Shown piece after piece: positions 17,066-25,276 of a stretch of DNA of 33,871 bases. Numbering within the stretch: the stretch's first letter is position 1; every line of letters begins with the position of its first letter. The translations under genes and the position numbers were made by a program. Below the pieces are notes generated by a model, which searched no databases, was not told the origin of the DNA, and saw nothing but the letters and a program-made list of their open reading frames with translations. This DNA comes from Ornithinimicrobium cavernae. Lineage in GTDB: Bacteria > Actinomycetota > Actinomycetes > Actinomycetales > Dermatophilaceae. Where the stretch lies: positions 1 to 33,871 of the forward strand of contig NZ_QDDJ01000022.1 of NCBI RefSeq assembly GCF_003121625.1, in the 5' to 3' direction.

Positions 17066-17812
17066 GTGGCGGCGACCAACATCGAGTGGACCGAGGTGAC
17101 CTGGAACCCGGTCACCGGATGCGACCGGGTGGCAGCGGGCTGCGACAACTGTTACGCACTCACACTTGCCAAGCGCTTGAAGGCCATGGGTGCCGAGAAG
17201 TACCAGAACGACGGCGACCCCAGAACATCTGGGCCGGGGTTTGGCGTAACCGTCCACCCGCGGGCGCTCCAACAACCGTTCCGCTGGGGAGGCAGCAAGG
17301 TTATCTTCGTCAACTCTATGAGCGACCTCTTTCACGGCAAGGTACCGGTTAGCTTCATCCGCGACGTCTTCGATGTCATCCGGGAGACGCCTCAGCACAC
17401 GTATCAGGTGCTCACCAAGCGGTCATTACGGCTTCTCCGCATATCCGACCGACTCGACTGGCCGACCAACCTCTGGATGGGCGTCTCGGTAGAGTCCAGC
17501 GACGTCGTGTCGCGTATCGACCATCTTCGCGATGTCGCGGCCAGGACGCGGTTCCTGTCCTGCGAGCCGCTGCTCTCCGCACTTCCGAACCTCGACCTCA
17601 GCGGCATCGACTGGGTGATCGCGGGCGGAGAGTCGGGACCGCGCGCACGTCCAATGGACCCTGCTTGGGTAGCGGACATCCGTGACCAGTGCGTGGAAGC
17701 AGACATCGCCTTCTTCTTCAAGCAGTGGGGAGGACGCACGCCGAAGCAGCACGGTCGCGAGCTCGACGGCCGCCACTGGGACGAGATGCCCGAACTAGCG
17801 CTTGCGCGCTAG
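17066..17812 (+). CDS. DUF5131 (phage Gp37/Gp68-like, three-Cys motif) protein
   Basis: A 248-residue protein of the DUF5131 family, related to mycobacteriophage Gp37/Gp68. The N-terminus is diagnostic: IEWTEVTWNPVTGCDRVAAGCDNCYA, with Cys19-x6-Cys26-x2-Cys29, a possible iron-sulfur site of radical-SAM type. Further family blocks are VIFVNSMSDLFHGKVP, YQVLTKRSLRL, LWMGVSVES, RFLSCEPLL and WVIAGGESGPRARPMDPAWV, then FFFKQWGGRTPK. The GTG at 17066 sits 6 bases from AGGAGG; a GTG at 17063 is too close. An SOS box covers the promoter. Convergent with it is TcmP, the known partner family, whose stop codon overlaps this one within CTAG. The biochemical function is not established; a role in DNA damage or phage response is suggested by the SOS box. 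Confidence 0.9.
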   Translation: MAATNIEWTEVTWNPVTGCDRVAAGCDNCYALTLAKRLKAMGAEKYQNDGDPRTSGPGFGVTVHPRALQQPFRWGGSKVIFVNSMSDLFHGKVPVSFIRDVFDVIRETPQHTYQVLTKRSLRLLRISDRLDWPTNLWMGVSVESSDVVSRIDHLRDVAARTRFLSCEPLLSALPNLDLSGIDWVIAGGESGPRARPMDPAWVADIRDQCVEADIAFFFKQWGGRTPKQHGRELDGRHWDEMPELALAR

Positions 17813-18930
17813 CCGAAGTCGAGCGTGACGCCAGCCGCGAACTGACGCTTCCCGTTCGGGCGGTTCGCCGTGAACGGCGGAGGGTCCTCCTTCTCCATGT
17901 CCCGCAACACTTGGGTGAGATGGGGCTTCCGGTAGGGCGTGTGGAGGATGGCCCATTCTTGGAGGTCCGGGTTCACAATGACGCCCTTCTTCCCCGAATA
18001 GGTCTTAACGAGGGCCTTGCGCAGTGGCCCGAGATCCGGCTCAGGCTGGAACAGAACGTCGATGCCGGCCAACCGGTCTGAGAAGGAGTAATCGCCGTCC
18101 GGAGCGGTTCTCCACATCGCGTCCTTCATCTTCTCGACACCAAGCGCAGAGCGCGTGCCGTGGAGAAGGTAGTAGCCGATGTTTCCGGTGCTGTTCTTCA
18201 TCGCGAACCAGCGGACGTGAGGGAACCCCGCCACGTCGGTCAACTGGCGCATGTAGACGTCACGCAGGTGATCGACGCGGTCGCCTCCGTCGTAGTCCGC
18301 CAGGATGGCGTCGACGTCGAGCCCGAACAACTCGTTCATGTTGCTGCCCTGGTGCGGGTGCGTCACGAAGCGGTTCACGAAGCCGACCATGAAGTTGATG
18401 AAAACCTCGCAACTCGGGTAGTTCAAGAGCCGGGCGAGCAGAGACATCGGCATCCCGGTCCAGCCGAAGGGGTCTACGAATGCGAAGGTCGGAGCGAGGT
18501 TCGCGTACTGCTCGTCCAGATAGTCGCAGATCTCGGTCGCGTGGTCGGTGAACGTTCCCTCGTTCACGTCGTACTTGACGTTGGATGGCCACGGGCCGTG
18601 CTCTGCCTCCCAGTCCGCCCGGAAGTCCGCGATGGCCTGGCGTAGCGACTCGACGTTCTCCGCGTCGTGCTCAATGAAGACGAACACGAACTCCCGGTGG
18701 CTCATACGACTCCACGCCGAGTGGTTCAGCAGCCTTCCCATCGCGATGATGGGCGAACCCGGCGAGCTGTCGTTGTACACACCGCGGCCCGCGAAGCCGT
18801 CGATGAACAGCACCCGGCCGTAACCACTGGCGATGATGGGATACCAAGCGTCGAGGTATTTCCCGAGGATGTCGTGCTTTGCCTCGGTGTGCTCCGGGTA
18901 GTCCCACATTCCCGGGTCGGAGTCTTCCAT
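17809..18930 (-). CDS. tcmP: Three-Cys-motif partner protein TcmP
   Basis: A 373-residue protein of the TcmP family, named for its regular pairing with three-Cys (DUF5131) proteins. Residues 38-50 (YGRVLFIDGFAGRG) look like the SAM-binding motif I of class I methyltransferases. VFVFIEHDAENVESL would be motif II and TFAFVDPFGWTGMP a motif IV-like active-site loop, so a methyltransferase-like fold is likely, though activity is unproven. WDYPEHTEAKHDILGKYLDAWYPI is the typical family start. The ATG at 18930 follows GGGAGGAA. The gene faces the DUF5131 gene, and the two stop codons share the bases CTAG at 17809-17812. No LexA box is visible upstream of it. Confidence 0.9.
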   Translation of the reverse strand: MEDSDPGMWDYPEHTEAKHDILGKYLDAWYPIIASGYGRVLFIDGFAGRGVYNDSSPGSPIIAMGRLLNHSAWSRMSHREFVFVFIEHDAENVESLRQAIADFRADWEAEHGPWPSNVKYDVNEGTFTDHATEICDYLDEQYANLAPTFAFVDPFGWTGMPMSLLARLLNYPSCEVFINFMVGFVNRFVTHPHQGSNMNELFGLDVDAILADYDGGDRVDHLRDVYMRQLTDVAGFPHVRWFAMKNSTGNIGYYLLHGTRSALGVEKMKDAMWRTAPDGDYSFSDRLAGIDVLFQPEPDLGPLRKALVKTYSGKKGVIVNPDLQEWAILHTPYRKPHLTQVLRDMEKEDPPPFTANRPNGKRQFAAGVTLDFG

Positions 18931-18956
18931 CTTGTTCCTCCCTCAAACGGACAAAC

Positions 18957-18973
18957 GCCTCGGTGACCGAGGC
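18957..18973. repeat. Perfect palindrome upstream of tcmP
   Basis: GCCTCGGT-G-ACCGAGGC is a perfect inverted repeat with 8-bp arms and a single central base, 26 bases upstream of the tcmP start. It could be an operator or, if transcribed, a hairpin in the leader. Confidence 0.5.
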
Positions 18974-19315
18974 AGAAGTGGCGTTACCCTACCGTCGCTT
19001 GGCGCCAGCAACGGTGCTTCTATGAAAGGTCTCCGACAGTGCTCGTGACGCCTCCTCAACTGGTATAGCATCTCATTGCCAGGGGCGCGGGTCGGCGCGT
19101 GGAACTGCACGACTCTCGAACCCGCCGCCGCGCTGGTCGCCGTGCTGGCTCGCCTCCTAGGTCCGACTCCCTTGGGCAGGCGCGACCTCACGCGAGAACA
19201 GGGCAACGTCAACCTCTTCAAATCGGAGCGGCGACCGTAAGCCGCTGGAAGGCCAATCAAACACAGCGGCTTGAGCAGGAGCCTGATCCGGTAGTCCGGA
19301 TACCGCGGGTCGACG
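18974..19315. other. Gene-free stretch between the Schlafen gene and tcmP
   Basis: About 340 bases between the stop of the Schlafen-type gene and the tcmP leader, both on the minus strand. I see no supported gene. It presumably contains the tcmP promoter. A TCGAACCC word near 19115 recalls a tRNA T-arm but has no pairing partner. Confidence 0.4.
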
Positions 19316-20626
19316 TTAGTGGAAGACCTGCTCCTGCCAATCGAAGAGCACTTGGTCGGGGACACCTAGCCCGAACTGCCTCAGCAGCCCCTGAGCGAGC
19401 TCGACACCGACCGTCCGCGTGTCGGCGACGAGCCTGGTCGTGCTTACACCTAGCTGCGTCTCCAGCTCGTTGGACGCCATCCGGTAGGGGCCATGCAGTT
19501 CACGCTGCCAGTCGCCGGAGACCAACTCGCGGTTCGCGATGCCGGATAGCGTCACGTCGAACGCGACGTGGTCGACCTCGAGGGCCGTCGCCATCCGCGC
19601 ACCAAGCTCGGCGACCTCGACCATGTACAGCAGGACATCCCACACCACGACGACACCGGTTGAGGACGGGTCGGTCGGCTGCGCCTGCTCCAGGTGGCGC
19701 AGGTCGCTGACCAGGACCCGCCGGTGAAGGAACTGGCCACTGGTACATAGCCGCCAGGCTTCTGAGTGCGGAACGACCCGAGGCTCGATGTCCTGGCCGA
19801 CCGCGCCCGGGTACCGGTGGCGCCCTGCTCCGTCGTCGACGAAAGGAACTGGCCAGCCGCGCAACCGGACGGTGTGGTCGAGGAGAAACCGCTCCAGCTT
19901 CGCTGGGTCGACTCGTCCGGCGTCGAACGCGGCCGGTCGCACCGCCACATCGGTGTGGCCTGCGGCGAGGATGTCGGCCATCACCTGGGACGGCTCGCCC
20001 CAGGCGCGGGCGGCCTCGGCCCGGTACGCCTCCTGGTCCACGTCCTCGGGCGCGGGCGCGAGCCCGAGGGGAATGCCGGCCTGGCCGGCCCGGCGGACGA
20101 ACTCGCGGACGCCCTTTGTGATGGCAAGATCCAGCAGATCCCGCATGTCTGCGGCTGAGGGGACCGGGACCGACTCAGGCTTCCCGCGCGGTCGGACGTA
20201 GACCGCGCCTCGGTGGAGTTCACCCTGGGAATCGCGCTTGCACACGTGCGGGACGTCGTCGAACTCCGCAACCGCCAACACGACGACCTTCACGCCGTTA
20301 CTGAGCGTGAGCGGATGTCGCGTGAAAGTGAGGGGCGGTTCGCAGTACCGGGCCAACGCGTCGCTCACGTTGTCGAAGTCACTCCACTGCTCGAACTCGG
20401 TATCGTCGAGACCAGGCAGCATCTCTCGCATTCGGGTTTCGTCGATGCCGATGCAGATGAAGCCGCCGTCGCGGAGGTTGCCCATCGCCATCGCAGCCCG
20501 AGCGACCTTCGCGCGGTGCGCCTTGTCGGTTAGGTTCAACGGCCCCTTGACCTCGAACGAACGGTCCTCGTGCCCGAGCGTGAGACGCTGCTCCACGTAG
20601 TCCTGGATGTCGTCCGGATCGGGCAT
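19316..20626 (-). CDS. Schlafen/AlbA_2 domain-containing protein
   Basis: A 436-residue protein. Residues 18-55 (GHEDRSFEVKGPL... then AMAMGNLRDGGFICIGIDE) match the N-terminal AlbA_2 (divergent AAA_4, Schlafen) domain, in which a Glu and a Lys of E-x-K lie before the helix leading to G-G-x-I-x-I-G-I. The domain continues through a GAVYVRPRG strand near residue 145. The C-terminal 250 residues match no family I recognise. Schlafen-type domains are found in RNA/DNA-processing and defence proteins. The ATG at 20626 has no ribosome site, but TACGCT (minus strand, 20633-20638) ends 6 bases before it, so the mRNA is probably leaderless. It sits between TcmP and DUF6119 genes, in a defence-like neighbourhood. 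Confidence 0.8.
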   Translation of the reverse strand: MPDPDDIQDYVEQRLTLGHEDRSFEVKGPLNLTDKAHRAKVARAAMAMGNLRDGGFICIGIDETRMREMLPGLDDTEFEQWSDFDNVSDALARYCEPPLTFTRHPLTLSNGVKVVVLAVAEFDDVPHVCKRDSQGELHRGAVYVRPRGKPESVPVPSAADMRDLLDLAITKGVREFVRRAGQAGIPLGLAPAPEDVDQEAYRAEAARAWGEPSQVMADILAAGHTDVAVRPAAFDAGRVDPAKLERFLLDHTVRLRGWPVPFVDDGAGRHRYPGAVGQDIEPRVVPHSEAWRLCTSGQFLHRRVLVSDLRHLEQAQPTDPSSTGVVVVWDVLLYMVEVAELGARMATALEVDHVAFDVTLSGIANRELVSGDWQRELHGPYRMASNELETQLGVSTTRLVADTRTVGVELAQGLLRQFGLGVPDQVLFDWQEQVFH

Positions 20627-20754
20627 ATGTCGAGCGTAGAGGCACCGCCCCCGGTGCAGTGGGATGCTGAACTCCAATGGCCCGCGTCAACACCTGCACG
20701 CGTCGAAGAACGGCCGGACTCGGGCTGAGCCACCTCGGCGCGCAGTGGCGGTCG

Positions 20755-21055
20755 GTCCCGTGACCTACCGTCTCGCCATCAAGCGTGGGCTAAGGGAGGT
20801 GCATCACGTTGCACTGCTGGTCGAAGGCGAGTGGTCCGGGTGGGACGGCGGGACGATTTCGAACTCACCTACGGTGCCGTCTGGCGTCAGGACGGGTAAT
20901 ACGAGTACCGGTACGCCTACCGGCCCGAAGTCGTCATCTCGGACGACAAGATGCTCGTGAAGGGGATGCGCGTGCCGTCCGCGTGCGACGGCTCAACTGA
21001 CCGTCGCCACCCTGCCTACTGGTCGTTCAGGAACCGCCACCTGGTGACGAACGCC
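20755..21055 (+). pseudogene. Possible decayed coding sequence
   Basis: Protein-like text appears in two frames with no start and an internal stop. VALLVEGEWSGWDGG lies around 20808-20850. In another frame there is DDFELTYGAVWRQDG, then a TAA near 20897-20900, then YEYRYAYRPEVVISDDKMLVKGM. The frame change and the stop suggest a gene remnant rather than a working gene. No family is recognised. Confidence 0.25.
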
Positions 21056-21100
21056 CGATACGGGCTGCCAGCCCCAGCAACCATCATCGCGGGGAGGCCA

Positions 21101-21180
21101 GGTAGCACGGCGGTCGCATGTCGAACGACCCACTCGGCCCACCCACACGCTTGGGTAGTGCGAAATGCCACCGCGTACCG
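21101..21180. repeat. Long imperfect inverted repeat
   Basis: The left arm (about 21109-21133) and the reverse complement of the right arm (about 21152-21176) share GCGGT-x-GCAT-x-TCG-x-AC-x-ACCCA, with single mismatches spaced between the matched blocks. The centre is near 21143. With 20679-21352 otherwise gene-poor, it may be a remnant of a mobile element or a structured RNA upstream of the DUF6119 gene. Confidence 0.45.
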
Positions 21181-21352
21181 CCCACGATGACCCGCGTAAA
21201 GGAGGCCCTTAGAGCCGGTTGCCGTGGGCCGAAGATGCGTCGACGAATCACGAGGAATAGTCCAGGGTGGCCAGCACGCCACGAGGCCATAAGCCCGCCT
21301 TGTGGCGCATGTCATGGAACGATGGCCGGACGGCGACGGGAGGAATCGAAAG

Positions 21353-23020
21353 ATGGCGAAGGCGAGGTCATTTTCCATCTTCTTGCTGAAGGACGGCTAC
21401 ACGAGTCCGGGCAAGGCACTGAAGGCCGGCCACGGACTTAAGAAGGCCTCCCACGAAGATGCCGTTGGGGAGACCTGGCCCACCTTCCTGGCAACCAAGC
21501 CCTCGGCCTCACCGTGGTGGCGCGGCTACTTCGGCATCAGTGATCCGGTCGCGCAGGGCTTCGCGGGAGCCATCGTGTTCGTGAAGACAAGCAATCGGAC
21601 CTTCGCGCTCACCTTCGGCCACATGCGTCACCACCTCCGTGATGAGGCGTACGAGTACGACTTCGGCCTCCGCACCACGCTCAACGCGGTGGACCCCAAG
21701 GAGATTCGGAACACGGACGAACTCGACCCGGCAACCTCGCGCCGACGGCGCACCCAACTGCCGGAGCGGTCCGACATCAACTACTTCGACTTCGACGGGG
21801 ACAGCGCGGTCCTGCGCTCGCTGACCGGCGCCATCCGACCGGAATACAAGGCCTTGTTCTCGCACGCCACGGGCGCGAGCAATCTGCGGGTGAGCACCAA
21901 GAAGGTGCGGGTGGACCTGCCACCTCTCTTGAAGGATATCTACGAGGTCTACGAGAGGGACACCTACCTCACCGCCTTCCCTGCTGCCACCAACATCCAG
22001 CCTGTGAAGGACCCAGCCGTCCTCACGCTCCTTGATGACAAGCTGGAGGAGGCCGTCCAGTCGAAGAGCGACGACCTCACGCTCACCATCCCGGAGCTCG
22101 TTGACTTCCAGGAGGACTTCGAGGTCTCGTACAGCGGCGCTGGCAAGAGCGACCTGTACCCCGACGCGGCCCTGGACGACTACTACGCCTACTTGGCCGC
22201 TCACGGGAAGACGGTTGACGCGCTGACCGTCCAGGATCTACAGCACCACCGCCTCGGCGTGACCACCGACGACGAGATCAAGAAGGGCGACTACTCGATC
22301 TACAGGTCCCTCGTCTTTGAGACCTCACTAGATGGCCAGGACGAGGCGCACCACCTCAGCGAGGGCACGTGGTATCGAGTCGATGCGGACTACCTGAAGA
22401 CCCTGGCCACCGACATTGACCCGCTCTTCACGGACGCCGGCCTGCCCGCCAGGACCGAGCACCTGGAGGCCGGATACAACGAACTTCAGCTCGTCCCCCA
22501 CTGGCCCGGCTCGGTGCTTCTCGATAAGACCAATACGAGTCCGGAGGGGCAGAAGCAGGTTGAGCCCTGCGACGTGGCCCGGGCCGAAGACGGTCATCTC
22601 GTGCTGACCCACGTGAAGTTGGGTGTCAGCGCGTCAGACCTGAGTCACCTCTTCAGCCAGGGCACCAACTCAGTCGATCTCCTCAATGGCGTGCCGGAGG
22701 CCCGGGACAAACTGAAAGGCCTGATCACTGACCGCGACGATGGCTTCAACCTGTCGGGCCTTGCGGCACTGGCCTTCAAAGTTGAGTACGTGATCGTGAC
22801 GAAGAACGACACCAGCCTCGCATCGGCCGCGCTTCCCCTCTTCTCGCGCATCAGCCTGCGCCGGGCCTACCGGGCGCTGACAAGCATGAAGACGGAGACC
22901 GTCGTGATACTCGTAGAAGATGCCTATGTCGGCGCGCCACGACCCAAGCCCCGTAAGAAGCCGACGAAGATGGCAGTTGCCAAGAAGGCCTCGGCGCCAT
23001 CTCCGCCCACCGGTCCATGA
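21353..23020 (+). CDS. DUF6119 (TIGR04141 family, sporadically distributed) protein
   Basis: A 555-residue protein recognised as the TIGR04141/DUF6119 family by its N-terminus (KARSFSIFLLKDGYTSPGKALK) and by the blocks WWRGYFGI, GFAGAIVFVKTSNRTFALTFGHMRHHL and YEYDFGLRTTLNAVDP. Members are scattered among bacteria, often next to restriction and defence genes. The C-terminal third contains DVARAEDGHLVLTHVKLGVSASDLSHLFSQGTNSVDLL, a conserved block that resembles a nuclease-like E/H-x-K strand pattern, which is tentative. The tail is Lys/Pro/Ala-rich. The ATG at 21353 follows GGGAGGAA at the right distance. The gene is convergent with a PD-(D/E)XK-type protein. Confidence 0.8.
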   Translation: MAKARSFSIFLLKDGYTSPGKALKAGHGLKKASHEDAVGETWPTFLATKPSASPWWRGYFGISDPVAQGFAGAIVFVKTSNRTFALTFGHMRHHLRDEAYEYDFGLRTTLNAVDPKEIRNTDELDPATSRRRRTQLPERSDINYFDFDGDSAVLRSLTGAIRPEYKALFSHATGASNLRVSTKKVRVDLPPLLKDIYEVYERDTYLTAFPAATNIQPVKDPAVLTLLDDKLEEAVQSKSDDLTLTIPELVDFQEDFEVSYSGAGKSDLYPDAALDDYYAYLAAHGKTVDALTVQDLQHHRLGVTTDDEIKKGDYSIYRSLVFETSLDGQDEAHHLSEGTWYRVDADYLKTLATDIDPLFTDAGLPARTEHLEAGYNELQLVPHWPGSVLLDKTNTSPEGQKQVEPCDVARAEDGHLVLTHVKLGVSASDLSHLFSQGTNSVDLLNGVPEARDKLKGLITDRDDGFNLSGLAALAFKVEYVIVTKNDTSLASAALPLFSRISLRRAYRALTSMKTETVVILVEDAYVGAPRPKPRKKPTKMAVAKKASAPSPPTGP

Positions 23021-23331
23021 CGCAAGGTCGAGCGGCACCAGTGCTGAATCCGGCTTCTCTGGCGCCAGGGCAAAGCTCGATCAGCCGCGCGCTGATTCTG
23101 CGGCGTTAGCACAGTGACGACGAACAGCACCGTGACTTGTCAGCCATGCCAGCCGTCTGGCCCGCAGGCTCTCAACGGTCGAGCGGCCACGCTCGAGTCA
23201 GAGAACCATCGGCAAGGTGTACCTCAGGTTGGACTTGCCAGGGTCCGCGTCATTCCGCCGCATGCGACGCACGCATCTGCCGCAGCGCTAGCGGGCGTCT
23301 GCCTGAGCTCTCACTCTTCCGCGCAACCCCT
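23021..23331. other. Gene-free stretch between convergent genes
   Basis: About 310 bases between the DUF6119 stop and the stop of the nuclease-like gene. I see no gene, no clear hairpin terminator and no repeat. Confidence 0.4.
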
Positions 23332-24045
23332 TCAAGTCCTACGGGCTCCGCAGCGTGTGGCCGTGGCGTCTGCTGGTGTGGCTCCAACCTCAACAAGCAG
23401 AGATCGGAAGCGGCCCCGTGGCGCTCCCGGCACTAGCGAATAGTCGCTCCAGCGGAGTGTGTACGCGTCCATGAGACCAATCGGTTCGTCCCGACCCTTG
23501 CGAGTCCCCGGCCCTGACGCCGCGCCCCACGAACGCTCACCCTGAAGCGTAGTTCCGTCGTAGAGCCGGAACGCCGCTGCTCCGGTGGCACGGCCGTGCG
23601 CAGGGTCGGTCCAGTACGACGCGTCGTTCGTTACGACCACCACCACCCCTGCCACCGCCATGCCTGAACGGACGAAGTGCTCCACCCGGTAGATGTCCTT
23701 GACGACGTCGTACCCAGTAATGTCCTGTGCACCTTGGCGGGGTAGATCAAAGACCTCGCCTCCAAGGACTGCCCTCAGAGAGTCAGTGGGGTATTTGACC
23801 TCGACGGCGACGGGCCCGTTTTGAGTAAGCAGCAGCAGATCGACACGTTCGCGGTGGCCCGGCCGCGAAGGATGGGGAACGCGCACCTCCAGTCGGACGC
23901 CTAGGTCCGTGTGAGCGCTGTGCAGTTGCCAGGCCAGCTCGTGCTGGAAGTCAGCCTCCGCGTGGAAGACGGGCCGCCGTGCGGAGAGTGCGGAGAGCGC
24001 GCTCTGGAGGTTGAGGTGATCTAAGGCTGCGTCCACATTGAGCAC
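23332..24045 (-). CDS. PD-(D/E)XK nuclease-like hypothetical protein
   Basis: A 237-residue protein with a restriction-endonuclease-like core: HAEADFQHELAWQL (Glu near residue 30-36), then RVDLLLL (Asp69) and AVEVKYP (Glu82-x-Lys84), the D-x(12)-E-x-K spacing of PD-(D/E)XK nucleases. Later strands VAGVVVVVTNDASYW and AFRLYDG complete a compact fold. The GTG at 24045 follows GAGGGAG. Stand-alone proteins of this type are common hypothetical genes in actinobacterial accessory regions. It faces the DUF6119 gene. Nuclease activity is inferred from the motif only. Confidence 0.7.
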   Translation of the reverse strand: MLNVDAALDHLNLQSALSALSARRPVFHAEADFQHELAWQLHSAHTDLGVRLEVRVPHPSRPGHRERVDLLLLTQNGPVAVEVKYPTDSLRAVLGGEVFDLPRQGAQDITGYDVVKDIYRVEHFVRSGMAVAGVVVVVTNDASYWTDPAHGRATGAAAFRLYDGTTLQGERSWGAASGPGTRKGRDEPIGLMDAYTLRWSDYSLVPGAPRGRFRSLLVEVGATPADATATRCGARRT

Positions 24046-24151
24046 CGTATCGCTCCCTCACTCCACCTCACGGTGTCGCTGTCGCAAATCCGGCACTGCC
24101 GCGCGGCGTGTCTCCCGCCAGCGTCAATTCGCCGCGTTCCGGGCTTGCGCT

Positions 24152-24582
24152 TCAGAGCCCTCCCACGTGACTGCGCGCCCGCTTCACGGCTTCCTCCAAG
24201 TCAAGCCCGTAAGCCCCGCGTCCGGTCGCAGCAAACGCGGTCAATCGCCCCGCGGCGCGGTCAAAGAGCCGATCAGCTCCAACCTGATTTCCGCGGGCCG
24301 CATGCGTCATGGCAACACAGACCTGGGCAAGCCCCTGCCACAGATCGCGTTCCTCGACTGGGCCTGCCCTCCAACGCGCCTCCAGTACCTCGTGGGCGGA
24401 GAACGGGCGGCCTGCTTCCACGAGTTCTCGGGCTGCCTCAAGTGTCTCCTTGGGGGGAGGGGATCCTCAGACACCGCCTCGACACCCGCAGCGCCATATG
24501 GCAGCGGCCTACCCAAAGCGTCGCGAGGCCTAGATTGGCGGGCGCGGCCTTCTGCGTCCCGGTCACGATCACGTCCCGTCAT
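24152..24582 (-). pseudogene. DUF309 protein, frameshifted copy
   Basis: A second copy of the DUF309 gene at 25645-26076. It reads TGRDRDRDAEGRARQSRPRDALGRPLPYGAAGVEAVSEDPLPP in one frame and AARELVEAGRPFSAHEVLEARW... in the next. The span is 431 bases against 432 in the intact copy, and the break falls in a run of six G (24452-24457) where seven would restore the frame. DUF309 proteins carry a His-Glu motif (AHEVLEARW) and are predicted metal-binding proteins of unknown function. The homopolymer position means a sequencing error is possible. Confidence 0.75.
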
Positions 24583-24692
24583 GCGACCAGTCTCCCAAGA
24601 GACGGCACGGACAGCGCGATCACCGGGGCGTCCTGCCGCCGTTCGTTGATGCAGTGATTCCGGAGGCGGGTCCTACCGCCGCGTTCAGGTAA

Positions 24693-24715
24693 TCGACGAA
24701 CGCGGCCTTCGTCGA
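24693..24715. repeat. Hairpin downstream of the YCII-like gene
   Basis: TCGACGAA (24693-24700) and TTCGTCGA (24708-24715) form a perfect 8-bp stem with a 7-base loop, about 50 bases after the stop of the minus-strand YCII-like gene. No T-run follows, so it is at best a weak terminator. Confidence 0.35.
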
Positions 24716-24764
24716 CGTGCGGAGGTCCGGGGCTCAGCCTGCTTGAGTCTCTCGACGAGTGAAC

Positions 24765-25133
24765 TCACCCGCCGGGTGGCACCTGGAAGGCCCGAACCTC
24801 GATCCGGCCCCCGAGGGCCTTCGATGCGCGGGCGGCCCAGTCAAGCGCGGCCTTCTCGTCGGCCACGTCGATGATCCAGAAGCCTCCGAGGTATTCGGGG
24901 GCTTCGACGAAGGCGCCGCTGACGGTGCTCAACGACTCGCCCGTGTTGTCGATGGTGATCGCGCTCGAGGGTGGCGTTAGCCCGCCCGCGAAGACGAAGG
25001 CGCCGGTCGACGTTAGCTCCTCGATGATCGCACCAGTGGCGGCCAGGGCCGCCTCGAGCTCGGCCGGGTCCATGGTCTCCATGGTCGGCTCCTCGTCGGA
25101 GTTATGCGGAACGGACAGCAGATATTGGGTCAT
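24765..25133 (-). CDS. YCII-related (DGPF-type) protein
   Basis: A 122-residue protein of the YCII-related superfamily. TQYLLSVPHNSDEEP is the usual N-terminal strand, followed by a helix with MDPAELEAALAATGAIIEELTSTGAFVFAGGL. SGAFVEAPEYLGGFWIIDV corresponds to the DGPFAETKEQLGGFYLIDV block of the family, and ALDWAARASKALGGRIEVRAF ends the ferredoxin-like fold. The ATG at 25133 is preceded by AGGAAGG. In actinobacteria such genes often stand beside ECF sigma factors; none is seen here. It lies between the two DUF309 copies. The biochemical role of the family is unclear. Confidence 0.85.
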   Translation of the reverse strand: MTQYLLSVPHNSDEEPTMETMDPAELEAALAATGAIIEELTSTGAFVFAGGLTPPSSAITIDNTGESLSTVSGAFVEAPEYLGGFWIIDVADEKAALDWAARASKALGGRIEVRAFQVPPGG

Positions 25134-25276
25134 GGCGATTGGACCTTCCTGAACACGGGAACTCATCGGCTGCCCTGCCGGCCCAAGCTTCCATGCGAAC
25201 CCGACTTCACGCGTCAGAGCGCCGCGATACGGCGTGAGCTCGGCATCCCGACTGCCTGCTGCCCTATCGTCGGCTC

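Noticed and set aside
19090-19135. TCGAACCC word and GTGGA pattern resembling the 3' end of a tRNA or tmRNA on the minus strand (possible attachment site)
   Set aside because: The T-arm bases do not pair, no acceptor stem or anticodon arm is present, and no matching repeat was found at another boundary.
24452-24457. Programmed frameshift in the G run of the first DUF309 copy
   Set aside because: The intact paralogue needs no frameshift and no stimulatory structure is evident; deletion or sequencing error is simpler.
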